Assembly (NCBI GenBank): GCA_963805295.1
Contig: CAWDTW010000055.1
Coordinates: 1-64,000, forward strand
DNA: 64,000 nt
Reading direction: 5' to 3'
Source of the DNA: Roseiarcus sp963805295
Lineage (GTDB): Bacteria; Pseudomonadota; Alphaproteobacteria; Rhizobiales; Beijerinckiaceae
The position numbers were made by a program, and so were the translations under genes. Of the stretch, positions 1 through 8,734 are shown one piece after another. The notes beneath the pieces are model-generated. The model was not told where the DNA came from. It was given only the letters and a program-made list of their open reading frames with translations, and did no database searches. The stretch's first letter is position 1. Each line of letters starts with the position of its first letter.

Positions 1-1
1 T

Positions 2-220
2 TACGATCGACTGACGCGGCTGCTGGCCGCGATTCCACTCGACGCGCAGCAGCGCGAAGGGCTGTCGCTCGCGCCCTTGCAGGCCTCGCTGAGGGGGCGC
101 TGGCGCGGCAACGCTCATCCAGGCGAACTCGGCGCAGCGCTGCGTAGGTTTGGATTTCAGCGGCGGCGCAACTGGCGTGGCACTGACGGCTCCCGGGCGA
201 TGTGGCGCAAGGGTGGATAA
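2..220 (+). CDS. 3' end of an unrecognised gene cut by the window edge
   Basis: An open frame runs in from the left edge and stops with TAA at 218-220, giving 72 residues. The last 30 residues are rich in Arg and Trp (for example LGAALRRFGFQRRRNWRG), the look of a winged-helix tail at the end of plasmid or phage replication proteins and helicases. I cannot name the family. The gene lies at the far end of the accessory island, which fits a mobile-element origin. Confidence 0.4.
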   Translation, partial: YDRLTRLLAAIPLDAQQREGLSLAPLQASLRGRWRGNAHPGELGAALRRFGFQRRRNWRGTDGSRAMWRKGG

Positions 221-788
221 GACGCCGCAGGCGCAGCCCTCTCAACCGTCAAGCCTGCGCCAGCGGTTGGTTGACTGGTACGGGAGCGTCCCCGCGGTCT
301 CCCGCGACCGCCGTTTTTCGATGTCCGAAATTGAGGCGGCCCTCAAGACCCAGGGCAAGTACATCAGCCCGGTGCTTTTGGAGCTGGGCTGGCGGCGCAA
401 ACGGATATGGAGCACGACCGGGCAGTACTTCCGAGGAGGAGGCCCGATCCATCCGCGACTATGTCGAATGGCTCGCGGTGAAGAGAAGGTACTCCATGCC
501 GAGAAAGTCGCGCGTGAGCGTGCTATGGGCCGAGACCACGACGTATGGGACGTCCACACAGACAAGGACCGTTGGTGGGTCGTGACGAACCCGACCAACC
601 TGTACTCCCAAACCCTCATGCCGAGCCTCGACTACACCCTCTCGTTCGATGTCGGCCTGATGGCTCGTAACGGGCGACTCGATACCCTCGCGGCGCGGCG
701 TCGGCGTATACCTCACACGGTCATATTCCAACCGAAAGATACCACCCTGAATGACCCTGAATGGGGCGGGACCGCTTGTCCCGTGTAA
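150..788 (+). pseudogene. Chimeric, degraded reading frame of island genes
   Basis: A 212-residue frame that seems to join pieces of two different proteins. Residues about 35-95 (LRQRLVDWYGSVPAVS, then GWRRKRIWSTTGQYFR) look like a short winged-helix protein. Residues about 110-175 (RDHDVWDVHTDKDRWWVVT) look like the start of a longer conserved hypothetical protein. The frame then loses protein-like character after VGLMAR near nt 680. The first 25 residues overlap the upstream gene in another frame and are probably not translated. I read it as a deletion fusion inside decayed mobile DNA. Confidence 0.35.
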
Positions 789-868
789 ACAGCTGAGCTT
801 GAATACAAGCGCAGCTAAGTGTCTGACATACGCGTAAAGGCGGTCGATCGGGGCGTGAGGGCGTGGTC

Positions 869-1024
869 ATGGATGAGCAAAGAATTTTGAGCGCGACGGA
901 GCAGCGAACCCGTCGCAACATGATTAAGATGGGCGTTAAGATGTCGCCAAGCCAACGCAGCTTAACATCAATCTCAGCAGCGACCGCTTCGCAATGTTCA
1001 ACAAAGAGCGGGACGTCAGCGTGA
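869..1024 (+). CDS. Possible short ORF upstream of the hydroxylase gene
   Basis: ATG at 869 opens 51 codons to TGA at 1022-1024, overlapping the start of the next gene. The first 23 residues (MDEQRILSATEQRTRRNMIK onward) look protein-like and resemble the N-terminus of some exported alphaproteobacterial proteins that carry an RR-N-LIK motif. The rest looks random. It is probably a gene remnant. Confidence 0.2.
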   Translation: MDEQRILSATEQRTRRNMIKMGVKMSPSQRSLTSISAATASQCSTKSGTSA

Positions 1025-1782
1025 ATGGCAAGGATTTATTACGCTCGCTTCTACTTGAGCCGGTTTTGTTCTTTGTTGTCCTTTTCATCGTTAGGGCAAT
1101 ATGCTTTACGACATTGGAAGTCGTCTGGCCAGCGCGCGTAGTTTCGTACCGCGTCGTTTTGCGAGATGATCTCATCGCCTGCATTGGGTATGTGTGGATT
1201 ATCTTTCCGCTGGCCTCATATCTAAATCGCTCCGTCATGGGTTATCATCCGTGGCCCGCCGGAATTGGCACGCTTCCGTTAATCGCCAGAGTTACCATCT
1301 ATTTCGTGCTCGCGGATTTTGGTCATTATTGGATTCATCGGCTTATGCATCATCAATTCTTTTGGCGGGTCCATAAATGGCACCACTCTCCGACCTACAT
1401 GTATTGGCTGGGTGGCGTTCGGGCGACGCTGCCACAACAGTTTCTCGTTAATATTCCCTATGTGCTTGCCTATCCGGTGCTCAACCCAGCGCCGTGGTGG
1501 ATTGCTGTCGCGGTCGCCACAATCAGCACAATCCAGAACGACTGGGTTCATTTAAATGTTAGCTGGAAAACGAAGTGGATCAATTGGATTTTCGTCACTC
1601 CCAGGTTTCACCACATCCATCACAGCACGGACCCTCGTTATTACTTGGCCAACATGGGGAACATATTTTCAGTTTGGGACCGTCTGTTCGGAACTTACAT
1701 CGACCCCGACACTGTCCAGGGCGAGCTGACATTCGGAATTGACGCCGATGAAAATCCCATTCGCGTAATTTTGGGGGTCTGA
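994..1782 (+). CDS. Sterol desaturase / fatty acid hydroxylase family membrane protein
   Basis: A 262-residue membrane protein of the fatty-acid-hydroxylase superfamily, which uses a non-haem diiron centre to hydroxylate or desaturate lipids. The histidine clusters are all present: HYWIH at residues 111-115 followed by HH, HKWHH at about 127-131, and HHIHH at 206-210. Hydrophobic segments lie around residues 15-35, 60-80, 95-110 and 145-180. A GTG at 1021 is an alternative start. Base composition is lower in GC than the flanking core genes, which suggests transfer. It is codirectional with the NRPS cluster and ends 190 bp before it, so it may modify an acyl chain of the product; that is inference. 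Confidence 0.8.
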   Translation: MFNKERDVSVNGKDLLRSLLLEPVLFFVVLFIVRAICFTTLEVVWPARVVSYRVVLRDDLIACIGYVWIIFPLASYLNRSVMGYHPWPAGIGTLPLIARVTIYFVLADFGHYWIHRLMHHQFFWRVHKWHHSPTYMYWLGGVRATLPQQFLVNIPYVLAYPVLNPAPWWIAVAVATISTIQNDWVHLNVSWKTKWINWIFVTPRFHHIHHSTDPRYYLANMGNIFSVWDRLFGTYIDPDTVQGELTFGIDADENPIRVILGV

Positions 1783-1973
1783 TGAGCTAGTGCGTCTAAG
1801 AGCCTCAGGGACCCCCGGATGGATGCGCCAAGCCGCGACGGCAGCGCGGTGTCGGGCGATTTGCAACTACCGGCAGGATAGCAGATGACCATGATCGATC
1901 GGAATCTATGCTTACGATGGCCGGAATTCGCCATAATGGAAATAGCTGCCAGATAGTGTGAACTGTCGCCTCT

Positions 1974-4900
1974 GTGCCCGCCCTTTGCAACCTGGAAGAA
2001 ACGCCCCTTTACGGATTCCCTCGCGTGAACAATCATGTCCCGGTTTCATCCACCCAACGGATGCTCTGGCTGTTTGAGCAGGCCGGACCGGACAAGCCGG
2101 CCTACAATCTACCGCGAGCTCTGCTGATCAAGGGCAAGCTCGACATCGATGCGCTGCGCGATAGCTTTCGGACCCTGGTGCGCCGGCACGACGCGCTTCG
2201 CTTGAGCTTCGTCGAACAAGACGGCGAAATACTTCAGGCGGCGGACGAGAATGTAAGAATCGACCTGCCTGTCCGGGATTTGACGCATCTGCCCAGAGAT
2301 GAGCGCATGACTGAGGCTCTTCGGCTGGTGGCGGCGGAAGGGCGCGTGGCGTTCGATCTCGCTCGTGCGCCGTTACTGCGCATTGTCCTGCTCCGGATCG
2401 ATGACGATGCGCATGTCCTGTGCCTCGTCGTCCATCACATCGTCACCGATGGCTGGTCGATGAGCATTGTTTTCGACGAAATCGCCGAAATTTACCGAAG
2501 CCGCATCGCCAACCAGGCTCCGGACCTTCAGCAACTCACGTTGCGGTATGTCGATTACGCCCGTTGGCAGCGGGACCATCTGACGGAGGCGGCTCTGGCC
2601 GCGGATCTCGCCTATTGGCGGGCGACGCTGCATGACTGCCCGGCATTGCTGGAAATCCCCACGGACCATGCCCGTCCGGCGATCCTGTCACACGGCGGAT
2701 CGTCCCACCGCTTTCGCATTGAGCCCGATGTGACTTCCCGCCTCAAGGAGGCGTGCACGGGCGCGCGGGGCACGCTCTACATGGGCCTGCTCGCGGTCTT
2801 ACAGATCCTGCTCGCTCGCTACACCGGTAGCCAGGACATTCCGGTCGGAACGCCCGTGTCGGGCCGCAATGATGGGGATCTTCGTGATCTGATCGGCTGC
2901 TTCATCAATACCGTAGTAATGCGGACAGACTTGGCGGGCGATCCCGGCTTTTCCGAGGTGCTCACGCGAGTGCGCGAAGTCGTTCTGGATGCGCTGTCCC
3001 ACCAGGACGTTACGATAGAACAACTTATACGGCATCTGCGGCCGGAGCGTCACCGCGGCCATGCGCCGATCTTCCAGGTCATGCTCATTCTTCAGAACAT
3101 GCCAAAGCAGTTGCCACGGATGCCTGGCCTTGACGTTGAGGAGCTGGAGTTTGACCGCGGCATGGCGAAATTCGATCTGACGCTGGAGGTGGTTGAGCAA
3201 GACGGCGGTCTCAATTGCGAATTCGAATACCGCGCGGATCTGTTCGAACCGGCGACAATCGCGCGTATGGTTGGCCATTTCCTCCACCTGCTCGCCGCCG
3301 CTCTCGACGCACCGGACGTCCCCCTCTCCCGGCTGCCGCTGCTGGATGATCGGGAAAGGTCCCGGTTGCTCATCGAATGGAATCGGACGGCTGCCGATTA
3401 CCCGCGGGACTCCCGCATCGATGAAGCTTTCGCCGCCGTGGCGCGGAGCAGTGCGAATGCGATCGCACTCGGCCAGGCGGGCCAAACCGTTCACTATGCC
3501 GAACTGGACCATCGCTCCAATCAGATCGCGCGGGCCCTGATCGTGAGGGGTATCCCCGCTGAAGCCCCGGTCGGCGTGTATATGCCCCGCTCAGTGGACG
3601 CCTACGTTGCCATTCTGGGCATCTTGAAGGCAGGCCATCCTTACGTGCCGCTCGACGTGAGCCAGCCAACGGCCCGGCTCCACCGTTTGGTCGCCGACTG
3701 CGGTTGCGGTCAGATTCTGACCCGGCGTGACCTGGCCCGCGCGCTGCCGGCAACCACCGAAGCGATCCTGGTGGACGCGGACTCCGCGATTTGGACCGGC
3801 TCGCGCGACACTCCGCTCCCGCCCAGGCCGGGTAGCGAACTTGCCTACGTCATTTACACCTCTGGCTCCACCGGCGATCCGAAGGGCGTCATGGGCACCC
3901 ATCGTGGGTGCATGAACCGACTCGAGTGGATGTACCGCGCCTGGCCCTTCCTGCCGGGTGAGGTCTGTTGCCAGAAGACCGCCCTGGGCTTCGTGGATTC
4001 GATCTGGGAAATGTTTGGCCCGTTGCTGGCGGGCGTTCCGGTCGTGATCGCCAGTGACGACGATGTCCTCGATCCGGAGAGGCTACTGACGCTGTTGGCC
4101 GAGGCCGGTGCGACGCGCCTGGTTCTCGTGCCGACGTTGTTGGGCGCGCTGCTCGATCACGCACCCGATCTGGCAGCGCGCCTGCCGCGACTGCGGCACT
4201 GGACAACGAGCGGGGAGTACCTGTCGGTAGACCTGGCGGCGCGATTCAGGCAAGCCTGTCCCGGTGCCATCCTGCTGAACCTCTACGGTTCGTCCGAAGT
4301 AGCGGCTGATGCCACCTGGCACGAGGTGCGGGAACTTCATGACAACAATCCGGTGCCGATCGGCAGGCCGATATCCAACACGCGGGTCTACATCCTCGAC
4401 AGTCATCTGGAGCCCGTTCCGATCGGCGTGAAAGGCCAGATTTATGTCGGCGGCGACTGCCTCGCGGCCGGCTATTGGCGCAGCCCCGACTTAACCGCGG
4501 AACGATTCGTTCCAGGTCCGTTTGAGCGGGAAGCGAGCCGCCTGTTTGCGACCGGCGACCTCGGTCGATTTCTCGGCGACGGCAGCATCGAGTATCTTGG
4601 CCGCCTGGATCACCAGGTGAAGATCCGCGGCTATCGCATCGAGCCGGGCGAAGTGGAAATGCATCTGGCGGCGCATCCCGACGTGCGGAAGGCCGCCGTG
4701 GTCGCCACCTCCGGGGCTCTGGGGGACGTACGGAAACTCGTGGCATACGTCGTGGGGCGATCCAACCTCGCTCCCCCGGCGGAGGAATTGCGTGCGTTCC
4801 TCAGGGCACGGCTGCCACAATACATGGTGCCCGCCGACTTCGTCGAAATGCACGAATTGCCGTTGCTGCCGAGCGGCAAGGTTGACCTTCGGGCACTACC

Positions 4901-5309
4901 GCCGCGAGGCGACAATGCGAACGCGTCGCCCCGTCTGGTCGGGCCGCGCACCCCGACTGAAGCGAAGCTGGCCGCGTTCTGGTGTGAGCTCCTGGAAGTC
5001 CCGGAAGTCGGGGTGACTGACGATTTCTTCGACGTCGGCGGTAATTCACTGCTCGCGATGCAACTTCTCGCGCGGATCCATAAGCAACTGGAAGTCGACA
5101 TCCCGGTCCGGAGCCTGTTCGATACCCCAACGATCGACCGCCTGGCGCTGGAGATCGAGACGGCGAAGGCCAACGGGCGCACCCCGCGCCGCGATGAGAT
5201 CCGGCCACAGCCCACACGAGAGCCAAATCTGGACCTGCTCGCCGCGGAACTGGGCAAGCTCTCGCCAGAGCAATTCGAGTTCTTGTTGCGCCAGGTACGA
5301 GGGGTCTGA
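1974..5309 (+). CDS. Nonribosomal peptide synthetase, C-A-T, predicted beta-alanine activating
   Basis: 1,111 residues. The condensation domain (about 20-455) has an intact HHIVTDG active site at residues 154-160. The adenylation domain (about 460-975) has TSGSTGDPKG near 630, YGSSE, the TGD motif and the A10 lysine K969. The carrier domain (about 990-1060) has the pantetheine serine S1025 in GGNS. Mapping the ten specificity positions on GrsA by eye gives V-D-W-V-T-S-L-A-D-K; the code I recall for beta-alanine is V-D-W-V-I-S-L-A-D-K, so nine of ten match. There is no TE; the chain should pass to the next protein. The leading C domain means an acyl or aminoacyl donor is needed upstream. A GTG at 2025 is an alternative start. 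No phosphopantetheinyl transferase lies in the window. Confidence 0.9.
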   Translation: MPALCNLEETPLYGFPRVNNHVPVSSTQRMLWLFEQAGPDKPAYNLPRALLIKGKLDIDALRDSFRTLVRRHDALRLSFVEQDGEILQAADENVRIDLPVRDLTHLPRDERMTEALRLVAAEGRVAFDLARAPLLRIVLLRIDDDAHVLCLVVHHIVTDGWSMSIVFDEIAEIYRSRIANQAPDLQQLTLRYVDYARWQRDHLTEAALAADLAYWRATLHDCPALLEIPTDHARPAILSHGGSSHRFRIEPDVTSRLKEACTGARGTLYMGLLAVLQILLARYTGSQDIPVGTPVSGRNDGDLRDLIGCFINTVVMRTDLAGDPGFSEVLTRVREVVLDALSHQDVTIEQLIRHLRPERHRGHAPIFQVMLILQNMPKQLPRMPGLDVEELEFDRGMAKFDLTLEVVEQDGGLNCEFEYRADLFEPATIARMVGHFLHLLAAALDAPDVPLSRLPLLDDRERSRLLIEWNRTAADYPRDSRIDEAFAAVARSSANAIALGQAGQTVHYAELDHRSNQIARALIVRGIPAEAPVGVYMPRSVDAYVAILGILKAGHPYVPLDVSQPTARLHRLVADCGCGQILTRRDLARALPATTEAILVDADSAIWTGSRDTPLPPRPGSELAYVIYTSGSTGDPKGVMGTHRGCMNRLEWMYRAWPFLPGEVCCQKTALGFVDSIWEMFGPLLAGVPVVIASDDDVLDPERLLTLLAEAGATRLVLVPTLLGALLDHAPDLAARLPRLRHWTTSGEYLSVDLAARFRQACPGAILLNLYGSSEVAADATWHEVRELHDNNPVPIGRPISNTRVYILDSHLEPVPIGVKGQIYVGGDCLAAGYWRSPDLTAERFVPGPFEREASRLFATGDLGRFLGDGSIEYLGRLDHQVKIRGYRIEPGEVEMHLAAHPDVRKAAVVATSGALGDVRKLVAYVVGRSNLAPPAEELRAFLRARLPQYMVPADFVEMHELPLLPSGKVDLRALPPRGDNANASPRLVGPRTPTEAKLAAFWCELLEVPEVGVTDDFFDVGGNSLLAMQLLARIHKQLEVDIPVRSLFDTPTIDRLALEIETAKANGRTPRRDEIRPQPTREPNLDLLAAELGKLSPEQFEFLLRQVRGV

Positions 5310-5352
5310 CCGTCCGAACAGGCTGTAGGTACCGGCGCCCCAGGGGAAACCT

Positions 5353-7857
5353 ATGAAGACCAGGTATGGCGGGACCGAAGTCCAGGCGGGCGTGGTCAAC
5401 GGTGCACAGGTGTTTCCAATGGCGTCGGCGCAACTCGGGGTTTGGTTCACCGAGCAGTTAGTCGGCGCGTCGGCGGCCAACAATCTCAGCTTCGCTCTCC
5501 GGCTGAGCGGCAAGCTGGACATCGCCGCGCTGGAATTCAGCCTCCTGACCGTGGTCCTACGCCACGAGACGCTTCGAACGACGTTCGACCTCATCGAAGG
5601 CCGCCCGGTACAGATCGTGCGTCAGGAGCCTCCGAAAGTCCTGACCCGCGTGGACGTGAGCCGGGCTTCGGAACCAGAAGTGGCGGCGTATGCCGCCGTA
5701 TGCCAGGTCGCCCATACTCCCTTTGATCTGACCAGAGGGCCGTTGCTGCGGGTGTTGTTGGTCGAGCAAGGCCCGGAGCAAAACATCCTGTGTTGCGCGA
5801 TGCACCACATTATCGCCGACGGATGGTCGTTCGGCCTGTTCATGAGCGAACTCGCCGCCTGCTATGACGCCGCCAGCGATGGGAAGCAGCCAACATTGAA
5901 GCCGCTCCCTCTTCGGTACGCTGCGTGTGTCTTTTGGGAACAGGAGTGGCTGTCATCCGAAGATTTCCGGATCCAATTGGCGGACTGCGTTCGCCCATTG
6001 ACCGGCGCACCGCCGCAGCCCCCGCTCGCGGAAGCCACCGCGTCTGACGCGAAGCCGTCGGCAGCGGGCGCGAGCCGCGCCGTGAGGCTTGCTCCAGAAC
6101 TGATGTCCGCGATGAAATCCGTCGCGCAGCGCCACGGCACGACGGCGTTCGTGCTGTCGCTGGCCGCCTTCCAGGTCCTTCTCTGGCAGATCACCGGCCA
6201 GGAGGATGTGGTCGTGGGCATCCCGGTGGCTCGGCGCAATCGGGTCGAGGTCGAAAATATCATCGGTCTGTTCGCCAATCTCGCTGCGGTCCGGGTCGTT
6301 TTGTCCGGTGACCCGGAATTCGCGGATGCTCTGGCGTATGCCAGGGATGCGACGCTCAATGCGCTCGTGCATGAGGACGTGCCCTTTCAGCGCGTGGTGC
6401 AAGCACTGCACCCGGCACGGACCACCGGAGGCAACCCGATATTCCGGACACTTTTCGCGTCGGTTCCAGCCGTTGCGAAATTCGAATGGTTTGGCGCGCT
6501 GCGGGCCACCCCCTACGTCGTCGCAGCGGGAGGGGCTTTGTACGAACTCAGCTTCAGCATGATCGAGGATGGGTCGGGTGGCGTCTGGATCCGCGCCGAA
6601 TACCGCACCGAACTGTTCGAGGACCGGCAGGTCGCCGACCTGTTGGACCATTACGTCAGCCTGTTGACGCAGGTTACCGCACGGCCCTACGGGCGAATCT
6701 CGTCACTCGTGGTGTTGCCCGGATCGTGGCTCGCACGTCGACAGAGGACCCAGGGGCGGGCCCGGATTGCCCCGCCGCCGCCGAAGCCTGCCGAGACAAC
6801 CCCGTCCGATCTGGCATTCGAGGAGGCCCTGGCTCGCATCTGGCGAAAGGTGTTGCGGTGTCGGCCGCCAGAGCGCGACGCGAACTTCTTTGATCTGGGA
6901 GGCGATTCGTTGCACGCACTCTCGATCGCGCACGAAATCGGCAGCGTTCTGGGACAGCCGATTCCGGTCTCGCTGGTATTTCGCGAACCAACAATCCAGG
7001 GAATGGCGCGGTGGCTTCGCACTGAGGGCCGCGTGCCGTCAGGCATGCTACCGATCAGGCTCGGTGGGACACGAGCCCCGCTGTTCGTGGGTTGCAATTC
7101 GCCGGCGCTGCGTTCCCTCGGCCGAGCACTCAGAACGGAGCAGCCAGTCTACCTGCTTGATATCTTCGCGTTGCAGGAGCAGCGGTTGCTCGGTGGCCAA
7201 TCGCTTTTGGCGACGCTCCCCGAGATCGCCGCGCGATTTGTCGGCGACATCCTGGCGATTCAGCCGGCGGGCCCGTATTTTCTCGCGGGTCAGTGCGAAG
7301 GAGGCATCCTCGCCCTGGAGATCGCCTTGCAATTGCAGGCGGCTGGCCACCAGGTGGCGCTGCTCGCCATGCTGGACACGCCGGTGGACGGCTATTTCCG
7401 GTTACTGCCCTGGGCTCGGCGAATTGGCAGCCTCCGGCTCGTGATGGCGGTGGCACTGATGCGCGCCGGCAACGTCGCGGAGATACTCCGGCGGACGAAA
7501 GAGTATGTGTTGCTCCGCCGGTTGGTAAAACATGTGCGTGCCAGGCGCCGGCAAAGTACGCCCGAGGAGCAGCGTTCCGACCAGATCTGGGCCGCCATAT
7601 GGGATGCGGTGCGCGGCTATCGGCAAAGCGCGCGTTTTGCCGGGGAGATCGAGTTCTTCCGCGCCGAGGATCCTATCAGAATCCAGGAAGATGCCGCGCT
7701 TCGCTGGGACAGTCGTTCGGAGCGGGTCCGAGTTCAGGACGTGCCTGGCGACCATTCCAGCTACCTTCTGGAGCCCGCCACCCGGCAGCGGCTCACCGAG
7801 GCGATCGAACGGGCGTTGGCGCGCACAGGCTGGCGGAGACGCCGAAATGAACAGTGA
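5353..7857 (+). CDS. Nonribosomal peptide synthetase, C-T-TE, without adenylation domain
   Basis: 834 residues. The condensation domain (about 15-450) keeps HHIIADG at 151-157. A proline-rich linker follows, then a carrier domain (about 488-560) with GGDS and S519, then a thioesterase (about 575-830). No adenylation domain lies between C and T, so the carrier must be loaded in trans or the protein condenses onto a free acceptor. The TE nucleophile elbow reads GQCEGG with C648 where Ser is usual; D675 and H801 (in GDH) complete the triad. Cysteine TEs are known and often release strained or amide products. The gene has a clear ribosome site (AGGGGA before the ATG), starts 43 bp after the first NRPS gene and overlaps the permease gene by 11 bp, so the three are one operon. 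Confidence 0.87.
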   Translation: MKTRYGGTEVQAGVVNGAQVFPMASAQLGVWFTEQLVGASAANNLSFALRLSGKLDIAALEFSLLTVVLRHETLRTTFDLIEGRPVQIVRQEPPKVLTRVDVSRASEPEVAAYAAVCQVAHTPFDLTRGPLLRVLLVEQGPEQNILCCAMHHIIADGWSFGLFMSELAACYDAASDGKQPTLKPLPLRYAACVFWEQEWLSSEDFRIQLADCVRPLTGAPPQPPLAEATASDAKPSAAGASRAVRLAPELMSAMKSVAQRHGTTAFVLSLAAFQVLLWQITGQEDVVVGIPVARRNRVEVENIIGLFANLAAVRVVLSGDPEFADALAYARDATLNALVHEDVPFQRVVQALHPARTTGGNPIFRTLFASVPAVAKFEWFGALRATPYVVAAGGALYELSFSMIEDGSGGVWIRAEYRTELFEDRQVADLLDHYVSLLTQVTARPYGRISSLVVLPGSWLARRQRTQGRARIAPPPPKPAETTPSDLAFEEALARIWRKVLRCRPPERDANFFDLGGDSLHALSIAHEIGSVLGQPIPVSLVFREPTIQGMARWLRTEGRVPSGMLPIRLGGTRAPLFVGCNSPALRSLGRALRTEQPVYLLDIFALQEQRLLGGQSLLATLPEIAARFVGDILAIQPAGPYFLAGQCEGGILALEIALQLQAAGHQVALLAMLDTPVDGYFRLLPWARRIGSLRLVMAVALMRAGNVAEILRRTKEYVLLRRLVKHVRARRRQSTPEEQRSDQIWAAIWDAVRGYRQSARFAGEIEFFRAEDPIRIQEDAALRWDSRSERVRVQDVPGDHSSYLLEPATRQRLTEAIERALARTGWRRRRNEQ

Positions 7858-8701
7858 TACAGCGTCACCGCTCCGCCCGAGGAAAGTCATCCGCCGAGAG
7901 CGCCCCTTCCTCGCCTCCGTTCCAGGCGACCTGAGATCTCTGGCTTCGTACCGCAATCTGTTCAGCGTGATGACCGCGACCCGGCTGAAAATCCGTTACC
8001 GGCAGTCGGTACTGGGCTGGCTGTGGGCGGTCCTTCAGCCTCTGGCACTGATGGTGCTGTACGCGGCCATCTTCTCGCATGCCGTCGGGTACGATACCGC
8101 GCCGGTGCCCTACCCACTGTTTCTTATGGCGGGCCTGCTGCCGTGGAGTTTCTGTTCCACGGCGTTGAGCACCGCCGCCACCGGCATGCTCACGCACCAT
8201 TCACTGATGGCGAAGGTGTACTTTCCTCGCGAGATCGTGCCGCTCTCCTATGTGGCGGCCGCGCTGTTCGATTTGGTGATTGCTTCCCTCCTGCTGCTGG
8301 CGATGATGCTGATCTACCATGTGCCAATTTCGCCGGTCGCGCTGATCGGAGTACCGATCGCCGCGATCCTGGCGCTGCACACGGGGGCGACCTGTCTGTT
8401 GCTCGCATCGCTGCAGATCCATGTGCGTGATATCAATGTCGCGCTCCCGTTGGTGCTCCAGGTGTTTATGTTCACCGCGCCGGTCGTGTATCCAGCGATG
8501 ATCGTGCCGCCGTCCGTTCAGGCATTCTACTGGATGAACCCGCTGGCGATCCTTATCAGCGACTTCCGCCTCGCGGTACTGGGCGGCGCGGTGCCGAACG
8601 CCGGAGGTCTGCTGTACTGCGTGCTCCTGGGCCTGGTGTTCTTCCTGTTCGCTTACTCGATCTTCAAATGGCATGAATCGAAGATTGTCGATGAAATGTA
8701 A
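7847..8701 (+). CDS. ABC-2 type exporter permease (Wzm-like)
   Basis: 284 residues with about six hydrophobic segments after a 30-residue cytoplasmic lead. The N-terminal stretch RYRQSVLGWLWAVLQPL is the hallmark of the Wzm/TagG/KpsM family, which moves lipid-linked polysaccharides across the inner membrane. I start it at ATG 7847, inside the end of the NRPS gene, because the family-like sequence begins there; the frame stays open further upstream but only as a shadow. With the ATPase 33 bp downstream it makes a complete exporter. Polysaccharide genes (glycosyltransferases, undecaprenyl-P initiators) are absent, so the likely cargo is the NRPS product. Confidence 0.88.
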   Translation: MNSDTASPLRPRKVIRRERPFLASVPGDLRSLASYRNLFSVMTATRLKIRYRQSVLGWLWAVLQPLALMVLYAAIFSHAVGYDTAPVPYPLFLMAGLLPWSFCSTALSTAATGMLTHHSLMAKVYFPREIVPLSYVAAALFDLVIASLLLLAMMLIYHVPISPVALIGVPIAAILALHTGATCLLLASLQIHVRDINVALPLVLQVFMFTAPVVYPAMIVPPSVQAFYWMNPLAILISDFRLAVLGGAVPNAGGLLYCVLLGLVFFLFAYSIFKWHESKIVDEM

Positions 8702-8734
8702 CCGCTCGCTGGCAGCAGTATAGGTTTCCAAAGC

